DNA from: Acetobacter estunensis
GTDB lineage: Bacteria; Pseudomonadota; Alphaproteobacteria; Acetobacterales; Acetobacteraceae
Length of the DNA: 64,000 nt
Assembly: GCF_019083805.1 (NCBI RefSeq)
Contig: NZ_JAHRDV010000002.1
Span: 1-64,000, forward strand
Reading direction: 5' to 3'
The notes under the pieces were generated by a model. That model was given only the letters and a program-made list of their open reading frames with translations, was not told the DNA's origin and did not search any database. Positions 46,378-54,336 of the stretch are shown piece after piece. A program made the translations under genes and the position numbers. Position 1 is the stretch's first letter. Each line of letters opens with the position of its first letter.

Positions 46378-46832
46378 CGGACGACAACACAAGCGGCCCG
46401 CGTCGCTTTGGCAGCGGACCGTTTAAAGGACGCTCGCTCAAGCAGCACATTGGCCGGCGCCTTGTGCTGGTCCTTCCGTTGACTGTGCTGATGATTGTGC
46501 TGGCCAAGACCGGCGCGCTGGACCGGATGCTGGATCGTTACACCTTCAAGCCCATGAGTTGGTTCGATAACAACGCGCTCGTCCAGCATCTGCGTGTGAC
46601 AGTCACCCATAACGGCATGACGGGCGACCGGGCTGACTGCCTTCTGTTCATCGTCAATGGCGACACACCGCCGCAAGCGACCCTGATCGACGTTATGGAA
46701 AAACATTCCGGCTCATGTCCGGTGCCCGATGGTTCGCTGCCCAAGCTCTTTACCCTGCGGGTGGACCGTCCAGCTCAACGGGTGGAAACCGATCAGGGAA
46801 GTCCGGGCTTTTTTCATCCCATTCCGCAGTAG
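46374..46832 (+). CDS. Small single-pass membrane protein overlapping zwf
   Basis: A 152-residue protein beginning MTDDNTSGPRRFGSG. Its ATG overlaps the zwf TGA by 4 bases (ATGA), suggesting coupled translation. One membrane helix is near residues 28-46 (RRLVLVLPLTVLMIVLA). The outside domain of about 100 residues has two cysteines (DCLLFIV and SGSCPVP) that could form a disulfide. The family is not recognised; coupling hints at a link to sugar-phosphate metabolism. Confidence 0.65.
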   Translation: MTDDNTSGPRRFGSGPFKGRSLKQHIGRRLVLVLPLTVLMIVLAKTGALDRMLDRYTFKPMSWFDNNALVQHLRVTVTHNGMTGDRADCLLFIVNGDTPPQATLIDVMEKHSGSCPVPDGSLPKLFTLRVDRPAQRVETDQGSPGFFHPIPQ

Positions 46833-46928
46833 GAACGCAGAGCCGGTTCGCATGGGTGGGTCTGGACGCGGCACGAGGTGTCCGGCACACCATGCGGGAC
46901 TTGTCTGACACCCATGAAGGATCTCTCC

Positions 46929-47327
46929 ATGCGCGCACGTCTTTCCGCTCTTGCTCTTGTGGCTGCGACCTGCGCGCCACTTCTTCCCGCTGTGGCGCAG
47001 GCCGCACCTGTGGCGGAGGAGAAGATCCCCGAGCGGCCCGCCAGCTTTTTGTCCGGCAAATGGACGTCCATGGGCAATGAGATAACGGTCATGGCCAATC
47101 GCGCCGCCGGTCCGGCCAGTCGGATCATGATCGAACTGCCGCACATGCTTCAGAAATCGGGAACAGCCCGCTTCACGCTTGCGCACAAGAGCGGCAATCT
47201 GTGGGTGGGTCAGGACGATCATCACGCGACTCTCACGTTCGAGCTGAAGTCCGACAATTTTGCTGAACTGACCATGACGGGCGACAAGCCGGACCATCAC
47301 TTCGAGATGCCGTTCTCGCGTTTCTGA
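46929..47327 (+). CDS. Small secreted protein of unknown function
   Basis: A 132-residue protein with a clear signal peptide (MRARLSALALVAATCAPLLPAVAQA). A beta-rich region follows, with SGKWTSMGNEITVMANR and HHATLTFELKSDNFAEL, suggesting a small beta-barrel or lipocalin-like fold. ATG 46929 is favoured by AAGGA 7 bases upstream; 46914 is an alternative. The next gene, cobC, starts 8 bases after its stop, so they may share a transcript, though no functional link is evident. Confidence 0.65.
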   Translation: MRARLSALALVAATCAPLLPAVAQAAPVAEEKIPERPASFLSGKWTSMGNEITVMANRAAGPASRIMIELPHMLQKSGTARFTLAHKSGNLWVGQDDHHATLTFELKSDNFAELTMTGDKPDHHFEMPFSRF

Positions 47328-47335
47328 GGCGGAAA

Positions 47336-47944
47336 GTGGGGCAGGGACCGCTCTGCGTTCTTGCCCGCCATCCGGCCGTCCGTGTGGCCGCCGAAACGTG
47401 CTACGGGCAGACCGATGTGCCGCTGGCCGAAGGCTGGGAATCGTTCGCCGCCCGCCTTGCCGGGGAACTGGCTGCAACGGGCGTGCAGAGGATGTTTGTC
47501 TCTCCGTTGACACGGTGTCGCCTGCCTGCGGAATGGATCGCGACACAGGGCGCTGTGAAGGTCTTTCCCGACGACAGGCTGATGGAGTTGGATTTCGGAG
47601 AGTGGGAGGAACAGCCGTGGTCTCTTGTTCCCCGCGACAAGTTGGATGAATGGGCCGGAGACCTTGCGGGTTTCACCCCACCGGGCGGTGAGAGTGGCGA
47701 CAGTCTGATCGCGCGAGTAACGGAGTTCTGGCGTGAACGTCTCTCAGACGGACCCATCGCCATTCTTTCGCATGGCGGTCCATTGCGGGTTCTGATGGCT
47801 CTTGCACAAGGACAAAAACCCGATCTGACACAGCCGGCACCTCCCTTGGGAGATATCGTCACCTTTGGGCGTATGTCGCCACCAGCACCAGCAATACAGC
47901 CAGTTCCGACAGAACCGCCGTCGCCCCCAGAAGATCACCGGTAA
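47336..47944 (+). CDS. cobC: Histidine phosphatase, probable alpha-ribazole phosphatase CobC
   Basis: CobC removes phosphate from alpha-ribazole-5'-phosphate late in cobalamin synthesis. The 202-residue protein has the histidine-phosphatase core: LARHPAV (the RHG motif reads RHP), FVSPLTRC, LMELDFGEWEEQPW and ILSHGGPLRVL with the second catalytic His. The GTG start has GGAAA upstream. Assignment to CobC rather than another phosphoglycerate-mutase-like enzyme depends on adjacent cobS, cobT and cobU. The 3' end overlaps the convergent cobS by 86 bases and is Pro-rich. Confidence 0.8.
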   Translation: MGQGPLCVLARHPAVRVAAETCYGQTDVPLAEGWESFAARLAGELAATGVQRMFVSPLTRCRLPAEWIATQGAVKVFPDDRLMELDFGEWEEQPWSLVPRDKLDEWAGDLAGFTPPGGESGDSLIARVTEFWRERLSDGPIAILSHGGPLRVLMALAQGQKPDLTQPAPPLGDIVTFGRMSPPAPAIQPVPTEPPSPPEDHR

Positions 47945-48620
47945 ATCCGCCCATGGCGCGTAATGCGATGCGTCGGACAACAAGTGTCGCTCCCATGCTG
48001 GCCAGAAGGCTCATGACCATGACGCGGTCGGGCAACAGAAAAGCGGTGAGAAGCAGGAGCGTCAGCAAAGCCAGTCTGAGCGGACCGACCGGAAGCGGAA
48101 GGAGCGCTGCCGCCAAGCCGTCTTGCCGTGCCGCTGACGTCCAGCCCGCAATTATGAGCACGGAGGCGCGGGCGCATGCCCCTGCCACCGTAAGATAGGC
48201 AAGCAGATGTGCGGACGGAAGAGCGGCGATGCAGCCAGTCCGCAGGGCGAGCGCCATGATGAGAGCTGCGGCACCATAGGAACCGATACGGCTGTCACGC
48301 ATGATCTCCAGACGACGTGCGAGCGTGCGCCCCGCCGCCAGCCCATCGGCGCTGTCGGCCAGTCCGTCCTCATGCAAAGCCCCGGTGACGATAAGCTGCG
48401 CGCTTACAGCGAGGAGCGCTGAGACGAGTGGGGGAAGTCCCGCCATCAGCGCCAGTTGCATGATGAGCGCCGTCAGGGCGCCGATACCGGCACCGACAAG
48501 GGGCCATAGGCGGATCGAGCGCCGCAGATCGACAGGCCCCGCCCAGCGCTCCAGCCAACTCAGGGGCAGCCGGGTGAACAGTCCCAGCGAGGCGAGAAGA
48601 TCAGCGGCAAGGGCGCGCAT
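47859..48620 (-). CDS. cobS: Adenosylcobinamide-GDP ribazoletransferase CobS
   Basis: CobS joins adenosylcobinamide-GDP to alpha-ribazole, the last assembly step of cobalamin, and is an integral membrane enzyme. The 253-residue protein has several membrane helices. It carries the family motifs LFTRLPL, GALHEDGLADSADGLAAG (with the Asp-rich metal site) and RDSRIGSYGAAAL. It lies 3 bases downstream of cobT on the same strand and overlaps cobC at its 3' end. Confidence 0.95.
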   Translation of the reverse strand: MRALAADLLASLGLFTRLPLSWLERWAGPVDLRRSIRLWPLVGAGIGALTALIMQLALMAGLPPLVSALLAVSAQLIVTGALHEDGLADSADGLAAGRTLARRLEIMRDSRIGSYGAAALIMALALRTGCIAALPSAHLLAYLTVAGACARASVLIIAGWTSAARQDGLAAALLPLPVGPLRLALLTLLLLTAFLLPDRVMVMSLLASMGATLVVRRIALRAMGGFTGDLLGATAVLSELAVLLVLVATYAQR

Positions 48621-48623
48621 GGT

Positions 48624-49640
48624 CTAATTGCCAATACCGGCATCGTTGAAGGTGTGCATCCCGTTGTGGCAGGCAATCGCTGCTCGCAGCAGGGGCACGA
48701 CCAACGCGGCTCCCGATCCTTCTCCCAGCCGCAGTCCGAAATCGAGCAATGCCTTCTGGCCCAGCTTTGCTGTCAGACGCGTATGTCCCGGTTCGGCTGA
48801 ATTGTGGCCGATGCGACAATGATCAAGCCCCTCCGCGTGCAATGCATAAAGGGGAGCCACGGCCGCCGTGCTAACGTAACCATCCAGCATGACCGGAATG
48901 TTCAGGTGTCGAGCAGCGATCACGGCCCCCAGCATGGCGGCCATTTCATGCCCGCCGAGACACTGTGCCACCGCCAGTGGATCGTCCAGCACGGCACGGT
49001 GCGTGTTCAGGCCGTCATTGATGACGTCGATCTTGCGGACCATTGAAGCATCGTCGCTACCGGCCCCCGGTCCGGCCCATTCGCGCCCGGTGCCGCCAAA
49101 CAGACCAGCGGCAAGAGCGGCCGCGACGGTGGTGTTGCCGATTCCCATTTCGCCCACGCACAGCAGATCGCTTTTAGGATCGACCGCAGCGGCACCTGTA
49201 TTCACGCAGCGCAGAAACGTGGCCTCATCCATTGCGGAAGCCTGTGTAAAATCGGCAGTTGGCTGGAGATTTTCCATTTCTACGACGGAGAGGCTGGCGC
49301 CAGCGCAGGCGGAAAGCTGATTGATGGCAGCCCCGCCATTGTGGAAATTACGCACCATGAGCGTCGTCACCTCAGGCGGCCACGCGGACACACCGCGTGC
49401 GACAATGCCGTGGTTTCCGGCGAAGACGATACATTGCACGCTCTCAAGCGTTGGCGTCGGTCGGCGTTGCCAGCCTCCAAGCCAGCGTGTCAGTTCCTCC
49501 AGACGGCCCAGACTTCCGGGCGGTTTGGTAAGTGTCGCGTCCCGTGCGGTAATCCGTTCAATGACGGCCATGTCCGCATGGGATGGAGTGAGGCAGGCGC
49601 TGCGGAGGGCGGAGATGTCAGAAAATGTGATGGCGGTCAT
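48624..49640 (-). CDS. cobT: Nicotinate-nucleotide-dimethylbenzimidazole phosphoribosyltransferase CobT
   Basis: CobT makes alpha-ribazole-5'-phosphate from nicotinate mononucleotide and dimethylbenzimidazole. The start at 49640 (MTAITFSDISALR) gives 338 residues, normal for the family. Motifs are KPPGSLGRLEELT, VFAGNHGIVARGVSAWP, NGGAAINQLS, VGEMGIGNTTVAAAL and C-terminal LRLGEGSGAALVVP with the catalytic Glu region. It is co-directional with cobS and divergent from cobU 36 bases away. Confidence 0.95.
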   Translation of the reverse strand: MTAITFSDISALRSACLTPSHADMAVIERITARDATLTKPPGSLGRLEELTRWLGGWQRRPTPTLESVQCIVFAGNHGIVARGVSAWPPEVTTLMVRNFHNGGAAINQLSACAGASLSVVEMENLQPTADFTQASAMDEATFLRCVNTGAAAVDPKSDLLCVGEMGIGNTTVAAALAAGLFGGTGREWAGPGAGSDDASMVRKIDVINDGLNTHRAVLDDPLAVAQCLGGHEMAAMLGAVIAARHLNIPVMLDGYVSTAAVAPLYALHAEGLDHCRIGHNSAEPGHTRLTAKLGQKALLDFGLRLGEGSGAALVVPLLRAAIACHNGMHTFNDAGIGN

Positions 49641-49676
49641 GGGGTATTTCCATGCCGTTTTCGGAGAGGGAGAGCA

Positions 49677-50183
49677 ATGATCGAACTTGTGCTGGGCGGC
49701 GCACGCTCGGGCAAAAGTCGCCACGCGGAATCGGTCATCCGTTCCTGTCCGGGGCCATGGACCTACATAGCCACGGGCCGCGCATGGGACGCGGAGATGG
49801 CCGAGCGCATTGCCCTGCATCGGGCCGACCGCGGAGACGGCTGGGTGACGGTGGAGGAGCCGGTGGATCTGCCGGGTGCGTTGGAGAAAGTGGAGGGTCA
49901 GCCCGTTCTGGTGGATTGCCTCACTCTCTGGCTGACCAATCTTCTTCTGGAGAACCAGGACATCGCAACGGCCACGGACGCGCTCATGCAGGTCATGGAA
50001 CGTCGCGTGGCGCCGCTGGTGCTGGTGGGCAACGAGGTCGGGCTGGGAATCGTACCGGATAACGCGTTGGCGCGGCGGTTTCGTGACGAAGCAGGACGAC
50101 TGCATCAGCGCGTGGCGGCAAGGGCGGACCGGGTTGTGCTGTGTGTCGCGGGAATCCCGATGACGATCCGCCGGGACGTCTGA
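49677..50183 (+). CDS. cobU: Adenosylcobinamide kinase/guanylyltransferase CobU (CobP)
   Basis: A bifunctional enzyme that phosphorylates adenosylcobinamide and transfers GMP to it. The 168-residue protein has the P-loop LVLGGARSGKSRHAE, the RIALHRADRG guanylylation-region His, VDCLTLWLTNLL and LVGNEVGLGIVPDN. A GAGAGGGAGAG ribosome site precedes the ATG. It is divergent from cobT across a 36-base spacer, too short for a cobalamin riboswitch; none was seen elsewhere near it. Confidence 0.95.
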   Translation: MIELVLGGARSGKSRHAESVIRSCPGPWTYIATGRAWDAEMAERIALHRADRGDGWVTVEEPVDLPGALEKVEGQPVLVDCLTLWLTNLLLENQDIATATDALMQVMERRVAPLVLVGNEVGLGIVPDNALARRFRDEAGRLHQRVAARADRVVLCVAGIPMTIRRDV

Positions 50184-50187
50184 GGTT

Positions 50188-50583
50188 TCAGGGGCTGTGT
50201 GGACTGATGGGTACAAGTCGGGCGGGCCTGTCGGGCGCAGCCACGACCACGGCGTTCTGTCGGAACAGCCGCGCCAGTCTGAAGGCGCGCGCAAGAGGCA
50301 GGGCGGCGGCGATCATGGGTTCGCACCACTGACCCAGGCGTCCCTCCCCGATGAAAAATGTGACATGGCGCAGGTGGCGACACAGCCGTTGAGTCATGCG
50401 GACATTCCACGCGTCTGGGTAGCGTCGTCCACCGGGATTGGCAGCACCAAGGAAGATGAATGTTTGTCCTTTCAGCCCGGATGTACGTTGCCCGATCCTC
50501 ACTTCCAGCGGCCCCGCGCGGTAAATGGTCAGCCGATAGGCACGAAGCAGGGCTGGTGTGAGAGGCCGGATGCGGGCGGTCAT
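50188..50583 (-). CDS. DUF3293-like small protein coupled to rodA
   Basis: A 131-residue protein of unknown function. Its ATG overlaps the rodA stop in an ATGA arrangement, so it is the last gene of the elongation operon. The pattern TFIFLGAANPGGRRYPDAWNV, then MTQRLCRHLR, WCEPM and FRQNAVVVAAPDRPARLV resembles DUF3293 proteins. There is no signal or membrane helix. A link to cell elongation is only implied by coupling. Confidence 0.65.
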   Translation of the reverse strand: MTARIRPLTPALLRAYRLTIYRAGPLEVRIGQRTSGLKGQTFIFLGAANPGGRRYPDAWNVRMTQRLCRHLRHVTFFIGEGRLGQWCEPMIAAALPLARAFRLARLFRQNAVVVAAPDRPARLVPISPHSP

Positions 50584-51755
50584 GCGTCCTCGTCCGTTTC
50601 CTCGCCATAGCGGGAATTGCGGTGCACCCACACCGACATCAGCAGCCCGAACCCGATCATGACGTTGAGCATGGCGGACCCGCCATAGGACACGAGCGGT
50701 AACGGCACGCCCCCGACCGGGATCGCCCCCATGACCATGGAGAGGTTCACAAGGCAGTAGAGAAAGAAGTTGACCGATATACCCAGCGCAAGAAGCCGTC
50801 CGAAGCGGTTGCGGCTCCGAATGGCCATCATCATGCCGCCGAGAATAAGCACCAGCAGCAATCCAATGACAGCCACGCCTCCGGCATAGCCCCACTCTTC
50901 GGCGATGGTGGTGAAAATGAAGTCGGTTTGTTTTTCAGGCAGGAAGTTGAGTTGCCCCTGAGTGCCGTGCAGGTAGCCCTGTCCCCACATACCGCCCGAA
51001 CCCAGCGCGATCTTGGACTGGATGATATTATAACCTGCGCCGAGAGGATCGTTCTCGGGGTGAAGGAAGGTGGTGATGCGGGCTTTCTGGTAGTCGTGCA
51101 GATGGGCGTAGGCGAGCTTCAGCAGAAACGGCACGGGAATGGCCAATAGAGCGATCTGCCACAGCCGCATCCCGGCAGCGAAAAACATGGATGCGCCGAT
51201 GCCACCGATGATGACCGCTGTGCCGAGGTTGGGCTCCTTGAGAACCAGTCCGACAGGAATCAGCACCAGTATGGCAGGGACGATCAGCCGCAGCGGGTTC
51301 CCCATTTTCGCGTAAGGCACGCGTGCGAACCACGTGGCGAGCATGAGCGCCAGCGCTACCTTGGCGTATTCGGAAGGCTGCACCTGCGTGCCCGCGAGCA
51401 TGATCCAGCGTTCGGCGCCTTTTCCCACATGTCCCATGCGCAGCACGGCCACAAGCAGAATGATGGACATTCCATAGAGGGGGATTGCCAGCTTGGTGAG
51501 GATGCGCGGCGGCAGCATGGCCAGCGTGATCATCGTCACCACGCCGAACCCGAAGCGCATGGCCTGCGGTCCCGCGAACGGACGCGCAGAACCGCCACCT
51601 GCGGAATACAGGGCGACATAGCCCACCCCCGCCAGCGCGCAGATGAGCAACACATAAAGCCAGCTGACCTGCCAGAGCTTGGAGAAGATGCGAAAGCTCG
51701 GCTCGGCACGCAGGAGGCGTTTGCGAAAGCGTCCTGCCGGGGCGGGCGTGGTCAA
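50580..51755 (-). CDS. rodA: Rod-shape peptidoglycan glycosyltransferase RodA
   Basis: RodA is the SEDS-family polymerase of the elongasome and works with PBP2. The 391-residue protein has about 10 membrane helices and SEDS motifs: WIMLAGTQVQPSEYAKVALA, LKEPNLGTA, LGAGYNIIQSKIALGSGGMWGQG, LPEKQTDFIFTTIAEEWGY and IPVGGVPLPLVSYGGSAML. Translation probably begins at TTG 51755, with GGGAGG 7 bases upstream; no nearby in-frame ATG fits. It is the last classical gene of mreB-mreC-mreD-mrdA-rodA. Confidence 0.95.
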   Translation of the reverse strand: MTTPAPAGRFRKRLLRAEPSFRIFSKLWQVSWLYVLLICALAGVGYVALYSAGGGSARPFAGPQAMRFGFGVVTMITLAMLPPRILTKLAIPLYGMSIILLVAVLRMGHVGKGAERWIMLAGTQVQPSEYAKVALALMLATWFARVPYAKMGNPLRLIVPAILVLIPVGLVLKEPNLGTAVIIGGIGASMFFAAGMRLWQIALLAIPVPFLLKLAYAHLHDYQKARITTFLHPENDPLGAGYNIIQSKIALGSGGMWGQGYLHGTQGQLNFLPEKQTDFIFTTIAEEWGYAGGVAVIGLLLVLILGGMMMAIRSRNRFGRLLALGISVNFFLYCLVNLSMVMGAIPVGGVPLPLVSYGGSAMLNVMIGFGLLMSVWVHRNSRYGEETDEDA

Positions 51756-51798
51756 GGCGGTCCTCCCGAGGATGGAACTCGTGGTGCGGATGAAGGGG

Positions 51799-53718
51799 TC
51801 AGTCTGCGTTTGCCACAGTCTGTCCTGGAGCCGTCTTGTGATTGACGGGATCGCGCAGGAGCGTGTCGGTCATGATGTCGCGGGCCAGAGGTGCGGCGAC
51901 TTCAGCGCCCGCGTTGCCATGCTCGATCACCACGGAAACCGCATAGCGCGGGTCATCGTAGGGCGCAAAGCAGATGAACAGGGCGTGCGGACGATATTCC
52001 CACGGCAGGTTGGCGGAATTGAAGTGGCCACTCTCGCGCATGGCCCGCGACACACGCCGGACCTGCGCGGAACCGGTCTTGCCTGCCATCGTGATGCCGG
52101 GAAGGTTGAGGCGCGCCTTGGGAGCGGTGCCGTGCTGTTCGTTGACCACGGCGTACATGCCTTCGCGCACGGCCTTGAGCATGTGAGGATTGAGATCCAT
52201 CTCCGGCCAGTGCTGTGGGTCGATCTGCGCACCGATCTCTCCGTTCACGGCTCGCACCAGATGAGGCTGTACCGCCCGACCCGTGGCGATGCGAGAGGTG
52301 TAAGTGGCAAGCTGGAGCGGTGTGACCTGTACGAAGCCCTGTCCAATGCCGCTGACGATGGTGTCACCCCCGTTCCAGTGATGCTTGTGCTTTTGCCGCC
52401 ATGCAGGCGTAGGGATCAGTCCCGCGCGTTGATGCGGCAGTTCGATATCGAGTTTCGTGCCGAGCCCGAGCGCATGCGAAGTGTCCGCCAGCCGCTCCAT
52501 GCCGAGCCGGTGCGCGACTTCGTAAAAATACACGTCGCAGGAATATTTCAGTGCGAGATGAAGATCGACCGAGCCGTGTCCATGCTTTGCCCAGCAATGG
52601 AAGCGCGCCCCTCCGAGGTCGTAGTGACCGGGACAGAAAAAACGGTCGGTGGGAGTGATGACCTCCGCTTTCAGGGCGGCCAGCGCCACGGCGGGCTTGA
52701 AGGTGGAGCCGGGCGGATAGACACCTGCCACGGTCTTGTCGATCAGCGGGGTGCGCTGGTCGGACGTCCACTCGGCCCACTGGGCGCGACTGACACCACT
52801 GTCGAACAGGGACGGGTCGAAGGAGGGCGTGCTGCACATGGCCAGCACTTCGCCGTTGCGGCAATCCATCACCACGGCGGAGGCCGCCATGTCACCAATG
52901 CGGTTCTGCACGGCCTGATGCAGCCCTACGTCGAGCGTGAGCGCCAGTTCGTCGCCTGGCGTGCCGTCCTGCCGGTCCAATTCGCTCATCACGCGCCCAA
53001 CGGAGTTGACCTCCATCTGCACGGAACCGGCCTGTCCGCGCAGAAGCTGGTCCTGACTCTGCTCGATGCCTGCGCGTCCGACACGCATGCCGGGAAGCGC
53101 CAGCAGGGTGGATTTCGCCACGTCCTGTTCGTTGGGTGGCCCGACATATCCGACCGTATGCGCCAGCAGCGGACCGAGCGGATAAGAACGTGTGGTGCCG
53201 ACATCGATCATGACGCCGGGGAGAGAAGGGGAGTTCAGTTCGATCCGCGCCATCTCGTCCCATGACAGGAACTCGCGCAGCATGACGGGCACAAATTTGC
53301 GCTTGTGTCGCAATTCACGGGCGATACGTGTGCTGTCGCGCTCTTCCAGAGGGATGAAGGATGAGAAACGCTCGATGGTACCTTCGACGTCCGTGGTTTC
53401 TTCCGGCAGCAGCAGCGCGCGCCAGTTCGTGCGATTGGCGGCGACGACTGTGCCGAAACGATCGGAAATCAGGCCGCGGGGCGGTGCGAGCAGCCGGGTG
53501 CTGGTGCGGTTGCGGTCGGCCAGTTTTGCGAAGTGATCGCCGCTGTTGATCTGGAGATCGTACAGGCGTCGTCCCAACTCACCCAACGCGGCTGTCTGCA
53601 CGGCCATTATCAGAAGAGCACGACGGGTGAAGACGCCACGTCCGGAGTCTTTCTGCTCACGGATGGGCAGAAGCCTGCGAAGCCCGTCGCGCTTTCTCCG
53701 GCGAGGTTTCCACATCAT
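51799..53718 (-). CDS. mrdA: Penicillin-binding protein 2 (elongasome transpeptidase)
   Basis: PBP2 cross-links peptidoglycan during cell elongation. Start 53718 (MMWKPRRRKRDG) has GGGGAGA upstream and gives 639 residues. A membrane helix (about 35-50, TRRALLIMAVQTAALGEL) anchors it. The dimerisation domain has RNRTSTRLLAPPRGLISDR. The transpeptidase motifs are STFK (in YPPGSTFKPAVA), SCD (in LKYSCDVYFYE) and KTG (in MAGKTGSAQV). It follows mreD on the same strand. Confidence 0.95.
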   Translation of the reverse strand: MMWKPRRRKRDGLRRLLPIREQKDSGRGVFTRRALLIMAVQTAALGELGRRLYDLQINSGDHFAKLADRNRTSTRLLAPPRGLISDRFGTVVAANRTNWRALLLPEETTDVEGTIERFSSFIPLEERDSTRIARELRHKRKFVPVMLREFLSWDEMARIELNSPSLPGVMIDVGTTRSYPLGPLLAHTVGYVGPPNEQDVAKSTLLALPGMRVGRAGIEQSQDQLLRGQAGSVQMEVNSVGRVMSELDRQDGTPGDELALTLDVGLHQAVQNRIGDMAASAVVMDCRNGEVLAMCSTPSFDPSLFDSGVSRAQWAEWTSDQRTPLIDKTVAGVYPPGSTFKPAVALAALKAEVITPTDRFFCPGHYDLGGARFHCWAKHGHGSVDLHLALKYSCDVYFYEVAHRLGMERLADTSHALGLGTKLDIELPHQRAGLIPTPAWRQKHKHHWNGGDTIVSGIGQGFVQVTPLQLATYTSRIATGRAVQPHLVRAVNGEIGAQIDPQHWPEMDLNPHMLKAVREGMYAVVNEQHGTAPKARLNLPGITMAGKTGSAQVRRVSRAMRESGHFNSANLPWEYRPHALFICFAPYDDPRYAVSVVIEHGNAGAEVAAPLARDIMTDTLLRDPVNHKTAPGQTVANAD

Positions 53719-53758
53719 GGAAACATCTCCCCGTGGCGGAAAGTCATGCTCCATTCCC

Positions 53759-54325
53759 TCATGACTGCGGTTCCGGGTTGGCAAGCCGATGATGTGCCCA
53801 TGTCCCTGCGGCTGCCAGCAGGGGATAGACGCCGATGGCGAGGAGACATTCGAAGATGACGGGGGCCAGAGGCATGGGCCGGAAGGCCAAAAGCGAAATC
53901 AGGAACCACAGCAGCCAGCAGGCCGCGGACCCCAGCACGGCGAAGATACACCACATCCCGAGAAAGTTCAGGCGCATCAGGCCAAAGCGGGCATGCACGG
54001 CAATTCCATGCAGCAGCAGAAACACGAAGGCGTCCACACCGGGAGAGGCAAATCCCACGAGATCCATCAGAAGGCCGAGCCCGAACACGATCAGCGCGGA
54101 CATCGAGGCAGGGCGCCAGACGGACCAGAAAAAGACCGAGGCCATGACAAGGCCCGGCAACAGGGCTGTCGCCGCCGGAAAACCCGTTGGTGCGGCCAGC
54201 AGAACGATGACGAGCGCCGTAATGCCACCCGGCAAAAGACGCCGCGCCAACCGGTCCAGCCGCTGGGCCAATGCGACGCTGGAATCCTGATTGCGATGCC
54301 ATGATGAACCCGGGTTGGCTGTCAT
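53759..54325 (-). CDS. mreD: Rod-shape-determining membrane protein MreD
   Basis: MreD is an integral membrane component of the elongasome. The 188-residue protein has five or six hydrophobic helices and the conserved LGLLMDLVGFASPGVDAFVFLL stretch (here split: GLLMDLVGFASPG then AFVFLLLHG). Sequence conservation in the family is low, so the call leans on topology plus position between mreC and mrdA. Confidence 0.9.
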   Translation of the reverse strand: MTANPGSSWHRNQDSSVALAQRLDRLARRLLPGGITALVIVLLAAPTGFPAATALLPGLVMASVFFWSVWRPASMSALIVFGLGLLMDLVGFASPGVDAFVFLLLHGIAVHARFGLMRLNFLGMWCIFAVLGSAACWLLWFLISLLAFRPMPLAPVIFECLLAIGVYPLLAAAGTWAHHRLANPEPQS

Positions 54326-54336
54326 GATCCGGACTC

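Noticed and set aside
49641..49676. Possible cobalamin riboswitch between cobT and cobU
   Set aside because: The spacer is only 36 bases, far too short for the structure, and no B12-box was seen.
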